Below, in pieces: positions 39,358-49,498 of a stretch of DNA of 64,000 bases (position 1 is its first letter; each line of letters starts with the position of its first letter). The notes below the pieces were generated by a model, which had not been told where the DNA came from, made no database searches, and worked only from the letters and a program-made list of their open reading frames with translations. Source of the stretch: Rossellomorea sp. SC111 (GTDB lineage: Bacteria; Bacillota; Bacilli; Bacillales; Bacillaceae_B); NCBI RefSeq assembly GCF_024733565.1, contig NZ_JANIOC010000013.1, positions 1 to 64,000 on the forward strand. Direction: 5' to 3'. The position numbers were made by a program, and so were the translations under genes.

Positions 39358-39870
39358 TTAGTATTGCATTAATGTCATGATATCATAGTTCTCAAGTTTG
39401 TCGCGGCCGTCAAGGTACGTAAGTTCAATTAAGAACGCCGTTCCTGCAACGATTCCACCAAGTTCTTCCACAAGCTTGATCGTTGCTTCGATTGTTCCAC
39501 CTGTAGCAAGTAAGTCATCCGTGATCAGTACACGCTGGCCGGGCTTGATTGCATCTTTATGGATCGTCAATGCATCTTTACCATACTCAAGGCCGTATTC
39601 CTTCTGGATCGTTTCACGAGGTAATTTACCAGGTTTACGAACCGGCGCAAAGCCTACACCAAGTGCATAAGCAACTGGACATCCGATGATGAATCCACGG
39701 GCTTCCGGTCCTACAACAAGGTCGATTTGCTTTTCTTTTGCATATTCGACGATTTGATCTGTCGCGTATCTATATGCATCACCATTATCCATTAAGGTCG
39801 TGATGTCTTTAAATTTAATTCCTTCTTTAGGCCAGTCCTCAACGATTGTAACATATTGTTTTAAGTCCAT
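39358..39870 (-). CDS. apt: Adenine phosphoribosyltransferase
   Basis: Salvages adenine to AMP using PRPP. The 170-residue enzyme has the PRPP-binding motif [13 protein letters not shown] and the family start [24 protein letters not shown], with [12 protein letters not shown]. The start overlaps the 3' end of recJ by 10 bases, with GGAGG 10 bases upstream inside recJ. The recJ-apt-relA order is conserved in bacilli. Confidence 0.97.
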   Translation of the reverse strand: MDLKQYVTIVEDWPKEGIKFKDITTLMDNGDAYRYATDQIVEYAKEKQIDLVVGPEARGFIIGCPVAYALGVGFAPVRKPGKLPRETIQKEYGLEYGKDALTIHKDAIKPGQRVLITDDLLATGGTIEATIKLVEELGGIVAGTAFLIELTYLDGRDKLENYDIMTLMQY

Positions 39871-42224
39871 GCTTTTGCTTCCTCCTCAATTGTAACAGAC
39901 TCTTCCATCCTTTCATTAAACCAAGTCTTCAACTCTTGATAGGAAGAATATAACAATTCGTTTTCAAGCTCGTATTGTTGTTGTTTCTTCTGATATGTTC
40001 GAGATTCTGAAAGATCTTTCTTGGTTTTCTCAGGATTGAGAGAAATAAATCCATTCACTATTGTAACAAACTTCAAATCAAAAAACACCTGTGACATGAA
40101 ATCGATTGTTTCTTTTGACCAGCCTTTATATTTGGCCAGGTCATCTCCATGCTTATTGACATCGAACGATCCCCGTTTGGTTAAAAATCCATAGTACCAT
40201 TTGAAATGGTCCCGGGTCGGCATCGTGCTGAAGAAATGATCTTCTTCCTGGAAGAAATGAGCATAGATGCGATGAGGACGTCCCTTCTTCAAAAGCTCTT
40301 CAAGTAAAGGCTTGGAATTCGGGAGATCCAGAAGTACAAGGCTCGCTTTCTCCGTTGATAATCCATCTAGCGTAGAGCTTTCCTCCAAGAGGATGACTTC
40401 ATCTTTCGACAGGTTCAGTTTGTCCAAGGTGGATGGATGGAAACAAACCATTTTCTTATTTTCTTCAGGGATGAGTCCGTTCCATTTATGGACCTGCTTG
40501 ATCCCCCGCACATCAAATAATTGCCAATGATCGATTCTCACATCATGTAAAAACACCTGTGGCTTTTTTCGATTGTTCCACTCATTTATGGATAATTCAC
40601 CAATTACTGACGCATTTGAAAAAGGTGTCATGTGGTCAGCCAGTTCCCCGAGCCCAAATCCTACTCCGTCAAGTTGGACTCCTTTGTCTTCCAAAACGAG
40701 CTTCAGGTGATTCTGTGCAGATCCGATTTTTTTATAGTGCTCGATGCTCACATTATCGATGATCCACTTTGGCTTCGGATTCTTCATCCCAAAAGGTGCC
40801 AAAAGCTGGAGCTTTTCAATCGACTCCACAGAGATTTCGTCCACTGTCACGGGAGCATCGAGTTGTGTGACAGGGATGAAGTCCTCTGGTGTCAACTCCG
40901 TCCCGGCCAGTTCATTCAACCGGTTTCTCAAACTAGCTACATCGTCTAATTCAAGCGTCATGCCCGCAGCCATTGGATGGCCACCGAAGTGGGGAAGGAT
41001 ATCCCGGCAGGTTGAAAGGTTTTTGAATAAATCAAATCCTACGATGCTTCTTGCTGAACCTTTCGCAGTTCCTTTCTCGGAGTCATAGCTGAGCACGATG
41101 GTCGGACGGTAAAACTTATCGACCAGACGGGAAGCCACAATGCCGACCACTCCGGGATTCCAGCCTTCCTTTCCGATGACAAGTACATGGTTATCCTTCA
41201 ACGGGAAGTCTCTCTCCACCATCTCGACGGCTTCCTCGGTCATTTGAGCGACAATCGCCTGTCTCTCTTTATTCAAGCCGTCAATTTCTTCCGCCAGTGC
41301 CTTCGCCTCTTCCTCATCCACCGTAAGCATGAGATCCACGGCAGGATCGGCATCACCTAAGCGGCCGACAGCATTAATCCGTGGGGCGATCATGAAGCCG
41401 ACCGTCTCTTCCGTTATTTCATGCTGCTTCGCGTTGGCGATTTTGCATAAAGCTTTAATCCCCAATCGGTTTGAAGCCCGGAGCTCAGCTAGACCCCGCT
41501 TAGCCATAAGACGGTTTTCCCCTCTCAATGGGACGAGATCCGCAATCGTTCCAATCGCTGCAAGATCGAGTAAATGACTTGGCAGCTCACCATAAAGAGC
41601 ATGGGCCAATTTAAAGGCCACCCCAACTCCTGCAAGCTCTCCAAATGGATACGCCACTTTTCCTACCTTAGGATGTAAGAGCGCATAAGTTTCCGGTAAT
41701 TCGGGTCCAGGTTCATGGTGGTCTGTAATGATCAGGTCGATCCCGAGATCTTTCGCGAGTCTGGCTTCGTTCACGGCAGAGATTCCAGTATCAACCGTGA
41801 TGATGAGCGAGAATTCCTCATCCTTAGCCCAGCGGAACGCCTCTTCATTCGGGCCGTATCCCTCACTGAAGCGATTCGGGATATAGAATTCCACCATCGC
41901 ACCAAGATCTCTCAGTACCGTCATCATGACCGACGTACTGCTGACTCCATCTGCATCATAATCACCATAAACGAGAATTCTTTCCCCGTTTTCAATGGCT
42001 TTATGGATTCGTTCCGTTGCTTTTTTCATATCTTCGAATAGGAATGGATCGTGGAATGAGTCGCCTGAATCAAATAAAAAATTCCTGGCTTCTTCTACAT
42101 TATCCAGATCCCTGTTTATCAATAATTTCGCTACAAGCGAAGGTACCTTTAGTTCATTCGCCAATTCTGCTATTTTATGTTCATCTGATTCTGTCAATAT
42201 CCAACGTGTTTTTGAGTTTAACAT
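39861..42224 (-). CDS. recJ: Single-stranded-DNA-specific exonuclease RecJ
   Basis: 5'-3' exonuclease of recombination and repair. The 787-residue protein has the DHH phosphoesterase motifs ([32 protein letters not shown]), the DHHA1 segment with [11 protein letters not shown], an OB fold, and the extra C-terminal domain found in Bacillus RecJ (length about 780 against 577 in E. coli). GAGGGGTG precedes the ATG. It heads the recJ-apt unit behind a strong promoter. Confidence 0.95.
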   Translation of the reverse strand: MLNSKTRWILTESDEHKIAELANELKVPSLVAKLLINRDLDNVEEARNFLFDSGDSFHDPFLFEDMKKATERIHKAIENGERILVYGDYDADGVSSTSVMMTVLRDLGAMVEFYIPNRFSEGYGPNEEAFRWAKDEEFSLIITVDTGISAVNEARLAKDLGIDLIITDHHEPGPELPETYALLHPKVGKVAYPFGELAGVGVAFKLAHALYGELPSHLLDLAAIGTIADLVPLRGENRLMAKRGLAELRASNRLGIKALCKIANAKQHEITEETVGFMIAPRINAVGRLGDADPAVDLMLTVDEEEAKALAEEIDGLNKERQAIVAQMTEEAVEMVERDFPLKDNHVLVIGKEGWNPGVVGIVASRLVDKFYRPTIVLSYDSEKGTAKGSARSIVGFDLFKNLSTCRDILPHFGGHPMAAGMTLELDDVASLRNRLNELAGTELTPEDFIPVTQLDAPVTVDEISVESIEKLQLLAPFGMKNPKPKWIIDNVSIEHYKKIGSAQNHLKLVLEDKGVQLDGVGFGLGELADHMTPFSNASVIGELSINEWNNRKKPQVFLHDVRIDHWQLFDVRGIKQVHKWNGLIPEENKKMVCFHPSTLDKLNLSKDEVILLEESSTLDGLSTEKASLVLLDLPNSKPLLEELLKKGRPHRIYAHFFQEEDHFFSTMPTRDHFKWYYGFLTKRGSFDVNKHGDDLAKYKGWSKETIDFMSQVFFDLKFVTIVNGFISLNPEKTKKDLSESRTYQKKQQQYELENELLYSSYQELKTWFNERMEESVTIEEEAKAWT

Positions 42225-42247
42225 ACGTTCACCCCTCAGCCTTACTC

Positions 42248-42276
42248 ATTATACAAAAGTGAGGGGGTTGTTTCAA
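42248..42276 (-). promoter_or_regulatory. Sigma-A promoter of recJ-apt
   Basis: -35 TTGAAA (42271-42276), 17-base spacer, -10 TATAAT (42248-42253) on the minus strand. Confidence 0.85.
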
Positions 42277-42332
42277 TCTTAATAAAAGGCGGGAAGGTGG
42301 GGGAATGAACTTGAATGTGGTTTGGGATACAA

Positions 42333-42365
42333 TAAAAAACCTGGTGACAAAAGCCACCAGGTCTG
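42333..42365 (-). terminator. Intrinsic terminator of lapA
   Basis: ACCTGGTGGC / GTCACCAGGT stem followed by TTTTTTA on the minus strand. Confidence 0.88.
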
Positions 42366-42367
42366 TT

Positions 42368-42703
42368 TTACTCCCCTGCTTCCCCCACTGAATCCGGGGC
42401 ACGTTTTTTCAACGGGATGTCTTCAGTCTTTTCCTTGTGCATCCCTTCTGCCTGTTCTCTCAGCAGCAGGTTTTCTTTTTCCAGGGATTTAACCCTGCGC
42501 TGGACGACGAATAATCGGAACAGCCCTACGGAACCGATGATGATACCACCCATCAAGACAGATCCGAGTATAACTAATATAAGAGGCCAGTCGGATTCCC
42601 CGAACAGATAATTGACGGTGACCGGATCGACGTTGATGACTGCGAAAATGGATACGACCAACGCAAAGAAAATACCTAATAATAAAGTCCATTGAAACTT
42701 CAT
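42368..42703 (-). CDS. yrvD: LapA/YrvD-family membrane protein (DUF1049)
   Basis: 111-residue protein with two membrane segments (about 5-27 and 40-63) and a charged, coiled-coil-like cytoplasmic tail (VQRRVKSLEKENLLLREQAEG). The family is involved in envelope or lipopolysaccharide assembly in Gram-negatives; its role in bacilli is not known. It begins 15 bases after the CDF exporter gene with GGGAGGG upstream. Confidence 0.88.
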   Translation of the reverse strand: MKFQWTLLLGIFFALVVSIFAVINVDPVTVNYLFGESDWPLILVILGSVLMGGIIIGSVGLFRLFVVQRRVKSLEKENLLLREQAEGMHKEKTEDIPLKKRAPDSVGEAGE

Positions 42704-42718
42704 GAGACTTCCCTCCCT

Positions 42719-43645
42719 TTAAGTTAAGTCTATTTGATCATCACTTTCTTCAGAAGCAGGATTGAATGGATTTATATGAATGAACACATCATTCACATTC
42801 GATTCTTCCAAGAGCTTCTCTTTGACTCTCTTCCCGACACGGTGACCTTCCTCTACCGTCATGTAAGGATCGACACTGATCTTCAAATCAATGATGACAT
42901 AGTGACCATGTTCCCTTGCATGAAGCTCGTTGATTTCCTTCACGTCAGGGACGGACTCCACGATTTTTCGAAAAGGCAGGACATCTTCCTCATGCATCAC
43001 GTGATCAAGGGTCGTATGTATGGATTCCGCCCCCAGATGCCAAGCCATCCTGAGGACAAGCAGGGAAACGAATATCCCAGCAACAGGATCCGCATAAACG
43101 AGCCAGCCGATATCGAACTTCCCTCCCAGGATGGAAGCGGAGATCCCCACCAGTGCCGCGATGGAAGAGAACACATCCGAACGATGCTCGTACGCATTCA
43201 CGATTAATGCATCACTCTTTAACCTTTTACCCAACCGATATTTGTATTGAAACATTGCTTCTTTCACGATGATGGAGAAAATCACGGCATAAATCGCAAT
43301 CGCTGTTGGTGGGGTGAGAGGGTGAAAAAAAGATTCAATCGATGATTTCCCGATTTCGATCCCTACTAAAAATAACAGGACGGCAACGATGATTGCCGCA
43401 ATGGATTCCGCCTTTCCGTGCCCATAAGGATGATCCTGATCAGGGGGCTGCTTGGCCGCCCGTAAACCTATAAAAACGGCAAGGGATCCTGCTACATCCG
43501 ATGCAGAGTGAACCGCATCTGCAATAAGCGCCCGGCTATTCCCCATGATGCCGGCCGCCCACTTTATTACCGCCAGCACAATATTGCCCACCACACCGAT
43601 CATGGCAGCAAATTCCGCTTTTTTAAAACGATCCTCATGATTCAT
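42719..43645 (-). CDS. Cation diffusion facilitator family exporter
   Basis: Divalent metal/proton antiporter, 308 residues, six membrane segments. Metal-site residues appear in IADAVHSASDVAGS (HxxxD) and HPYGHGKAE, with the second site in NAYEHRSDVFSS (HxxxD), and a C-terminal cytoplasmic domain (HAREHGHYVIIDLKISVD). The substrate, zinc, manganese or iron, cannot be decided. It occupies the place near secDF and recJ where B. subtilis has yrvC. Confidence 0.9.
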   Translation of the reverse strand: MNHEDRFKKAEFAAMIGVVGNIVLAVIKWAAGIMGNSRALIADAVHSASDVAGSLAVFIGLRAAKQPPDQDHPYGHGKAESIAAIIVAVLLFLVGIEIGKSSIESFFHPLTPPTAIAIYAVIFSIIVKEAMFQYKYRLGKRLKSDALIVNAYEHRSDVFSSIAALVGISASILGGKFDIGWLVYADPVAGIFVSLLVLRMAWHLGAESIHTTLDHVMHEEDVLPFRKIVESVPDVKEINELHAREHGHYVIIDLKISVDPYMTVEEGHRVGKRVKEKLLEESNVNDVFIHINPFNPASEESDDQIDLT

Positions 43646-43699
43646 TTCGCGTCGCCTCCCTTGTAACTTCTATTAGTGTAACCCAATGCCGTAAAAAAA

Positions 43700-43739
43700 T
43701 AAAAAAGACAGGTCCGGGAAGAAATACTTCCCGGACCTC
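43700..43739 (-). terminator. Intrinsic terminator of secDF
   Basis: GGTCCGGGAAG / CTTCCCGGACC stem followed by TGTCTTTTTTA on the minus strand. Confidence 0.92.
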
Positions 43740-43749
43740 TTGATATTCA

Positions 43750-46014
43750 TTATACTTGCGGTTCATCCGACCACGTTTTCTTTTCTTTTACGGTCTTGAT
43801 CGTTCCTTTTTTCTTCAGTTCTTTCTTCTTCATCACGAGCCATACTTGGGAAGCGATGAATACGGAAGAATACGTACCTGAGATTAACCCGACCAATAAA
43901 GCGATGGAGAAGTTACGGATGGACTCACTACCGAAGATCATGAGTGCAAGGACCGTGAACACGACTGTCAATACTGTATTGACCGAACGGCCCATCGTTT
44001 GTCTGATACTTTGGTTCACTACCTCTTCAATGTCTTTATCCGTCTTTAAACGGCGTTTTTTATGAAGATTTTCACGCAGCCTGTCGAAGGTGACGATCGT
44101 ATCATTGATCGAATAACCGACAATCGTAAGGACGGCTGCAATGAACGTGATATCCACTTCGAGCCTTGTCAGACTGAAGAATGCGATGATAAAGAATGCA
44201 TCATGCATAAGGGCAAGGATTGCTCCCAAAGCCATTCTCCATTCGAATCGGAGTGTTACGTATATAATGATCCCGATGGAGGCAATCACCAAAGCAATCA
44301 TAGCGTTCTGCGCAAGCTCTTTCCCGATTACAGGTGAAACGGTACTGATACTTGGCTCGGCACCATAAAGCTTGTTGAAGTGATCTTTCAATTTCGCGAT
44401 TTCGTCCTTATTCAGGTCATCCGTATAGCGCACGACGGCAACATTATTTTTATCGCCTGAAATGACGACATCTTCTGAAGGCAATTTAATCTCCTTCAGT
44501 TCGTCCTGAACCTGTTCCGTCTTCAAGCTTTGATCAGCGAGGATTTCCATCCGTGAACCACTGACAAAGTCGATTCCGAGATTTAATCTGAAAATGGCCA
44601 GTATGATAATCCCTGCTGTGATGAGTACTGCTGACAGGGTAAAGAATTTCTTTCGCTGTGCTGCAAAATCAAAGCGGTCAAATCGGGTAGGGAGATCCAG
44701 CGTATCGTAATTCTCCGCCAAGTCCTTGATATCGGATTTTTTGACACCGAACCAGCCCGGCTTTTTATTAAAGATACGGCTGTTCACCCAAAGGCCGAGT
44801 AATAGTCGCGAACCCCATACTGCCGTAATGAAGCTTGTCAGGATACTGACAATCAGCATCGTTGCGAACCCTTTGACCGAGCTCGTCCCATAGAAGAAGA
44901 GAACGGCCGCTGCCAGGATTGTCGTTACGTTGGCATCGAGAATCGTAAGGAAAGAAGATTTATTCCCTGCCTGGAAGGCCGAGCGTATCGGCTTCCCGAC
45001 ACGCATCTCCTCTTTGATCCGTTCATACGTGATGATATTGGCATCGACGGCCATACCCACACCCAGGATAAGGGCTGCGATTCCCGGCAGGGTAAGGACC
45101 CCGTTCATCATATCGAAAATTAACAGTATCAAGTAAATATAAACAGAAAGGGTGATCGTGGCGATCAATCCAGGGAAACGGTAGTACGCAATCATGAATA
45201 AGAAAATGATGGCAATCCCGATGATTCCCGCAGTCACTGTCTTATCCAGTGCCTGCTGACCGAACTTTGCTCCCACGGATGTTGAATATTTCTCATCCAG
45301 TTTGACCGGAAGTGCCCCGGCATTTAAGAGGGACGCAAGATTCTGGGCACGCTCAACCGTGAAATTCCCTTCGATGATGACTTCATCCGAGTTGATTGGC
45401 TTTCTTACCGCCGGGTCGGAGATGAATTTCGGGTCTTCCTTCCCTACTTCAGCTTGGTAAGAATCTTTTCCTTCCTCGAAATCCAGCCAAATCACAAGCT
45501 GGTTCTGTGGAGCCATAGCAGAAATGTCTTTCGTTAATTCATAGAATTTCGAACGATCTTTCAATTTTAATGAAACGATTGGATTATTTTTATCATCAAA
45601 CGTTTGTTTCGCAGATCCCGACTCAAGATCCGATCCGTCCAGACGGACTTTATCGTTCACGTCGCGGAACGTCAAATTGGCTTGAGTGGAGAGGATTTCC
45701 CTTGCTTCGTTCTGGTCCTCGACACCAGCTAATTGAACACGGATGCGGTTCCCGTCTTCGATTTGGATATTCGGTTCACTGACACCCAATACGTTAATAC
45801 GCCTGTCCAGTGCATCGGCTGTATTGGCGACGGTTTCTTTCGTGATTTCCTGGCCTTTTTTGATCGGCTGAACTTCATAAAGAACTTCAAATCCGCCCTG
45901 CAGGTCCAATCCCAGTTTAATATTATCTACAATACTCTTCGCTGTTCCTCCCATAGTACCTGCAAGCAATACTACAAGTATAAAGAAGGCAATGATTCGG
46001 CCACGCTTTACCAT
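43750..46014 (-). CDS. secDF: Protein translocase subunit SecDF (fused)
   Basis: Proton-driven accessory to the Sec channel that pulls exported proteins across. The 754-residue protein is the natural SecD-SecF fusion of bacilli: the SecD half has LGLDLQGGFEVLYEV and GIAALILGVGMAVDANIITYERIKEE, the SecF half LGIDFVSGSRMEI and VGYSINDTIVTFDRLREN, with 12 predicted membrane segments. The ATG is 11 bases after GGAGG. A strong promoter precedes it at 46105-46133. Confidence 0.97.
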   Translation of the reverse strand: MVKRGRIIAFFILVVLLAGTMGGTAKSIVDNIKLGLDLQGGFEVLYEVQPIKKGQEITKETVANTADALDRRINVLGVSEPNIQIEDGNRIRVQLAGVEDQNEAREILSTQANLTFRDVNDKVRLDGSDLESGSAKQTFDDKNNPIVSLKLKDRSKFYELTKDISAMAPQNQLVIWLDFEEGKDSYQAEVGKEDPKFISDPAVRKPINSDEVIIEGNFTVERAQNLASLLNAGALPVKLDEKYSTSVGAKFGQQALDKTVTAGIIGIAIIFLFMIAYYRFPGLIATITLSVYIYLILLIFDMMNGVLTLPGIAALILGVGMAVDANIITYERIKEEMRVGKPIRSAFQAGNKSSFLTILDANVTTILAAAVLFFYGTSSVKGFATMLIVSILTSFITAVWGSRLLLGLWVNSRIFNKKPGWFGVKKSDIKDLAENYDTLDLPTRFDRFDFAAQRKKFFTLSAVLITAGIIILAIFRLNLGIDFVSGSRMEILADQSLKTEQVQDELKEIKLPSEDVVISGDKNNVAVVRYTDDLNKDEIAKLKDHFNKLYGAEPSISTVSPVIGKELAQNAMIALVIASIGIIIYVTLRFEWRMALGAILALMHDAFFIIAFFSLTRLEVDITFIAAVLTIVGYSINDTIVTFDRLRENLHKKRRLKTDKDIEEVVNQSIRQTMGRSVNTVLTVVFTVLALMIFGSESIRNFSIALLVGLISGTYSSVFIASQVWLVMKKKELKKKGTIKTVKEKKTWSDEPQV

Positions 46015-46104
46015 TATGTATAGATCCTCCTTGCCGTTTTAAAAAACCATTCGAACTATGTGTTTCAAAAAGTAATATAATTCCTAAATTCTTCGGGCAT
46101 TCTC

Positions 46105-46133
46105 ATTATCTATGAGAAAGAAATGACTGTCAA
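46105..46133 (-). promoter_or_regulatory. Sigma-A promoter of secDF
   Basis: -35 TTGACA (46128-46133), 17-base spacer, -10 GATAAT (46105-46110) on the minus strand, immediately after comN. Confidence 0.85.
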
Positions 46134-46145
46134 TTTCTTTTCGGG

Positions 46146-46466
46146 CTATTTTCCATTCTTATTCGGGCGAAGAAGCTCGTTCAACTCGTCTTCATTCACT
46201 TCTTCAAACCAATTGGGAGATCTGTACGCTTCAATTGTTTCAAAGCTCATATACTCTCCGGGTTTGACCGTCAACACATCACTCACTAACTGAAAGAACT
46301 TTACATCCACTTCAGGTTTCTTCCATTTCTTCTTCGTTAAATAGGACCATAGGCTGTCAGCGTCTGCCTTACCATATCCAAGAATTTCAAATTCTTCTAC
46401 TTTGCTTACAAGCGCTGGTACTAATGATTCATAATAACGATCGTAAGGATGCTGATTTTTCTTCAT
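46146..46466 (-). CDS. comN: Post-transcriptional regulator ComN (YrzD)
   Basis: 106-residue cytoplasmic protein; in B. subtilis ComN controls comE operon mRNA and localises to poles and septa through DivIVA. Typical features are a helical N-terminus (YYESLVPALVSKVEEFEILGYGKADADSLWSYL) and the C-terminal CxxC-free tail PGEYMSFETIEAYRSPNW. It sits between secDF and spoVB, its usual position. The GGGGA site before the ATG is modest. Confidence 0.88.
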   Translation of the reverse strand: MKKNQHPYDRYYESLVPALVSKVEEFEILGYGKADADSLWSYLTKKKWKKPEVDVKFFQLVSDVLTVKPGEYMSFETIEAYRSPNWFEEVNEDELNELLRPNKNGK

Positions 46467-46516
46467 TCCCCGTCCACCCCATTTGGGCTATATTCAGCCC
46501 GAATTGTTCACTACTT

Positions 46517-46547
46517 GTCATGCTTTGTCCACCCTGATGCATATACA
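46517..46547 (+). promoter_or_regulatory. Candidate sigma-E promoter of spoVB
   Basis: GTCATGCT (46517-46524), 15 bases, CATATACA (46540-46547); resembles mother-cell sigma-E elements, as expected for spoVB. Weak match at the -35. Confidence 0.3.
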
Positions 46548-46591
46548 TCATTGTAAACGATAATACCAATTTTGAGAAGGCAGGGAATTTT

Positions 46592-48142
46592 ATGTCAAAA
46601 TTTCTGAAAGGCACCATGATCTTAATGATGGCGGCCTTTATAACTAGAATATTAGGGTTCGTGAACCGCATCGTCGTCGCCAGATTCATCGGAGAAGAAG
46701 GCGTCGGCCTGTTTATGATGGCTTTCCCTACCCTCATACTCGTCATCACCATCACTCAACTGGGGCTCCCTGTCGCAATCTCTAAAAATGTTGCCGAAGC
46801 AGAGTCAAAGGGGGATATCCGGAAGGTGAAAAAAATACTGGTGGTCTCCCTTTCCATCACCATGGGGCTATCCCTCATCTTCACCCCGGCTCTCATCCTT
46901 CTCGCCCCCTATTTAACAGACGTCTTATTTACGGATGATCGGATTTACTATCCATTGGTGGCCATCGCCCCGATCATTCCGATCGTTGCGATTTCTTCAG
47001 TGATCCGCGGCTATTTCCAGGGAAGGCAGAACATGAAGCCTTCCGCTTATTCACAGGTCATCGAACAGGTTGTACGGATTACCCTGATTGCCGTATTGAC
47101 CAAAACCTTCCTTCCTTACGGGATTGAATACGCAGCAGCCGCTGCCATGGTGGCGTCTGTTCTCGGGGAACTCGCTTCCCTCCTTTATTTATTCGCAAGC
47201 TTTAAAGTAAAGAAGAAGTTCAAGATCAGGCGCAACTTCTTCAGCTCGATCAGGAATGGACGGGAAACCTTTAATGAGCTCATGAGTGTGGCCCTGCCGG
47301 CGACAGGCAGCAGGATGATCGGATCAATCGCATGGTTTTTTGAACCGATCGTGGTGGCAAACAGCCTTGCCCTCGCCGGAGTGGCAGCTGGTATGGCAAC
47401 GAAACAGTATGGTTCCTTGACAGGATACGCCCTTCCCCTCCTGTTCCTGCCATCATTCGTGACCCTGTCATTATCACAATCTCTTGTCCCGGCCATCAGC
47501 GAAGCCAACTCTCAAAAAAATTTCGGTTTGATTGAACACCGGCTTCAACAGGCCCTGAGGTTCTGTTTGATCACCGGGGGGATTTCCGTTGTCATCCTCT
47601 ACGTTTACGCAAAGCCGCTCATGCAGGTCATGTATGGGAATGAAAACGGGGCAGGCTTCTTGATGATCATGGCACCATTCTTTTTGTTTTATTACTATCA
47701 GGGGCCATTGCAGGCCGTGCTCCAGGCGTTGAATCTGGCAAGGGCCGCCATGATCAACAGTCTGATAGGTGCTGTGGTGAAGACCGGGGTCATCCTTGTC
47801 CTCGCTTCACAGCCGGCTTTTGGCATCAATGGTGCTGCTCTCGGGATCGTCACCGGGTTCCTGCTCGTGACCCTGCTTCATTTCATGACCATCCTGAAAT
47901 ATATTCCGATGACGATCTATGCCAGGGATTACGTAAAGACGGTCTTAGTCCTGTTGATGACCGGCGTATGGGGACACTTTTCTTATCTTTATTTATTCGA
48001 AGGTCAGTCCACCGTATTCCGATTGCTATTCGGGGTCATGACTTCAACGGCTCTCTACACCGTGCTCTCCATCTCCCTCAAGCTCATCGTGAAAACCGAC
48101 CTTGCCAGGATCCCACTCATCCGGCGATTCATCACTCGATAG
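46592..48142 (+). CDS. spoVB: Stage V sporulation protein B (lipid flippase family)
   Basis: Polytopic membrane protein of the MOP/MVF flippase family needed for spore cortex synthesis; 516 residues with about 14 membrane segments. The start MSKFLKGTMILMMAAFITRILGFVNRI is typical, and ISVVILYVYAKPLMQVMYGNENG falls in the second half. AGGG lies upstream of the ATG. It is on the plus strand, divergent from comN, and closed by a clear terminator. Confidence 0.94.
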   Translation: MSKFLKGTMILMMAAFITRILGFVNRIVVARFIGEEGVGLFMMAFPTLILVITITQLGLPVAISKNVAEAESKGDIRKVKKILVVSLSITMGLSLIFTPALILLAPYLTDVLFTDDRIYYPLVAIAPIIPIVAISSVIRGYFQGRQNMKPSAYSQVIEQVVRITLIAVLTKTFLPYGIEYAAAAAMVASVLGELASLLYLFASFKVKKKFKIRRNFFSSIRNGRETFNELMSVALPATGSRMIGSIAWFFEPIVVANSLALAGVAAGMATKQYGSLTGYALPLLFLPSFVTLSLSQSLVPAISEANSQKNFGLIEHRLQQALRFCLITGGISVVILYVYAKPLMQVMYGNENGAGFLMIMAPFFLFYYYQGPLQAVLQALNLARAAMINSLIGAVVKTGVILVLASQPAFGINGAALGIVTGFLLVTLLHFMTILKYIPMTIYARDYVKTVLVLLMTGVWGHFSYLYLFEGQSTVFRLLFGVMTSTALYTVLSISLKLIVKTDLARIPLIRRFITR

Positions 48143-48152
48143 TCTTCCCAAT

Positions 48153-48192
48153 AAAAAATACTCCTTAACATTTTGTTGAGGAGTATTTTTAT
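48153..48192 (+). terminator. Intrinsic terminator of spoVB
   Basis: AAAAATACTCCT / AGGAGTATTTTT stem ending in TTTTTATT. Confidence 0.88.
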
Positions 48193-48239
48193 TGGAGTCC
48201 TTTTCGTTATCGGTATTGCTTTATTTTCCAGAAGTAAGC

Positions 48240-48449
48240 AACAAGTCGGTTTCCGCTCCAGGATGCTCGCTTCTCGCGGGGCTGGCGGTGAGCCCCTCGA
48301 GGTCATAAGCTAAATGGTCCAATAAGGTAAAAAGCGCCTTCTTAGCCCATTTAGCTTATGCTTGTCGGGGCTGATCATGCCGCTTCCGCTTTTCGGACTG
48401 TCCAGCAATTCCCGCAGGAGTCGAGCATCCTTCCGCTCCAATCAACTTA
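48240..48449. repeat. Chimeric element: family-B arms (B3) enclosing a family-A core (A4)
   Basis: Family-B inner arms AGGATGCTCG (48260-48269) and CGAGCATCC (48422-48430), with TTGATTGGAGCGGAAGG on the right read in reverse, surround a family-A copy in reverse orientation at about 48279-48392 (CATAAG / CTTATG stem, GACCTCGAGGGGCT). The remaining bases of the spoVB-yrbG gap outside B3 and B4 hold nothing recognised. Confidence 0.88.
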
Positions 48450-48630
48450 CTGAGCATGTATCCTTTCATAGAAATTTAAAAGGACAAAAAGGTTAGCAAA
48501 CAACCTCATAAAATTCAAAAAGATTTTTTCAAATTACTAAAAAATAAAATATCGTTAAAAGCTTCTCTTTTGTAGAGCTGAAAACTCAAATAAGATCCTA
48601 TAAGGAATGACGCTTGTAATAGCATAGAGT

Positions 48631-48760
48631 GGATTGTAGCGGAAGGCACTTGACTCCTGCGGGAAATAGAGGAAAGGTTGAGACCCCGCAGGGCAAAGCC
48701 CGAAGAGGCTCAACTTCCTCCCCGGGGGAATCTTGTGCCTGGAGCGGAAAGGAACGGTCC
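48631..48760. repeat. Family-B hairpin repeat, copy B4
   Basis: Inner arms AGGCAC (48644-48649) and GTGCCT (48735-48740), then GGAAAGGTTGAG with CTCAACTTCC, and an apical GGGC-AAA-GCCC. It lacks good terminal TTGATT arms, so is partly decayed. Confidence 0.85.
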
Positions 48761-48784
48761 ATTTATTAGGATGACTTCCCAAGA

Positions 48785-49429
48785 TTATTGGTTTTTTTCA
48801 TCAATATAAAATTGCCCGTTTTGGAAGCTGCAGAAGGAGATTTCCTGTACGTTTTTGAATCCGCGTTCTCTCAGTTCTTTCCGTAACCAGAAGGATGTTT
48901 TTCCGATCATATCGAGATGGGTGGTTTGGACCTGGCCATCGAGGATCAGCGGCAGTGTCAGGGAATGCGGAGTCTTTTTATCTTTCTGCAGGACAGATAG
49001 TTTCCCGGATGGCTCTAAAATCGCAAATTCAACATCTGCCACATTGAAGATATCTTTTTCTCGTAATTGAAGAAGTAAATCATCATAATTATAACGCTGT
49101 TTCTTCATGGCTTTGTCATCGATTTTCCCATTATGGATAATGACGGTGGGTTTTCCGTCCAATAATTCCCGGAAAGACTTAGACCTGAGGGAAAACCATG
49201 CAAACAGGATCTGGACGAGTACGATGATCCCCATTGGCAGCACTGTATGAATGATGGGATCTTCCGGTTCTTCGATGGCCATGACCGCCATCTCGGCAAT
49301 CATCATGAATACGACCAGATCCAGGATGCTCAGTTCCCCGATTTCCCTTTTACCCATGATTCTAAAAATGAAAATGATCATAACATAAAGAAAAAGTGTG
49401 CGTAAAATGATGATGAAATATTCCTCCAC
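48785..49429 (-). CDS. yrbG: DUF421 membrane protein (YetF/YrbG family)
   Basis: 214-residue protein with three N-terminal membrane segments and two small cytoplasmic domains; GKREIGELSILDLVVFMMIAEMA and the LDGKPTVIIHNGKID block are typical of the family, whose YetF-like members may form oligomers with lipid-like ligands; function unknown. The start is GTG at 49429, 7 bases after GGAGGG; upstream ATG at 49456 would place the binding site inside the gene. Position near spoVB matches yrbG. Confidence 0.88.
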   Translation of the reverse strand: MEEYFIIILRTLFLYVMIIFIFRIMGKREIGELSILDLVVFMMIAEMAVMAIEEPEDPIIHTVLPMGIIVLVQILFAWFSLRSKSFRELLDGKPTVIIHNGKIDDKAMKKQRYNYDDLLLQLREKDIFNVADVEFAILEPSGKLSVLQKDKKTPHSLTLPLILDGQVQTTHLDMIGKTSFWLRKELRERGFKNVQEISFCSFQNGQFYIDEKNQ

Positions 49430-49498
49430 TACTTTTCCCTCCCATACATATGTCATTATGTAGTATCGACAGAAGGAGAAAATAAATCGGAGGAATTT

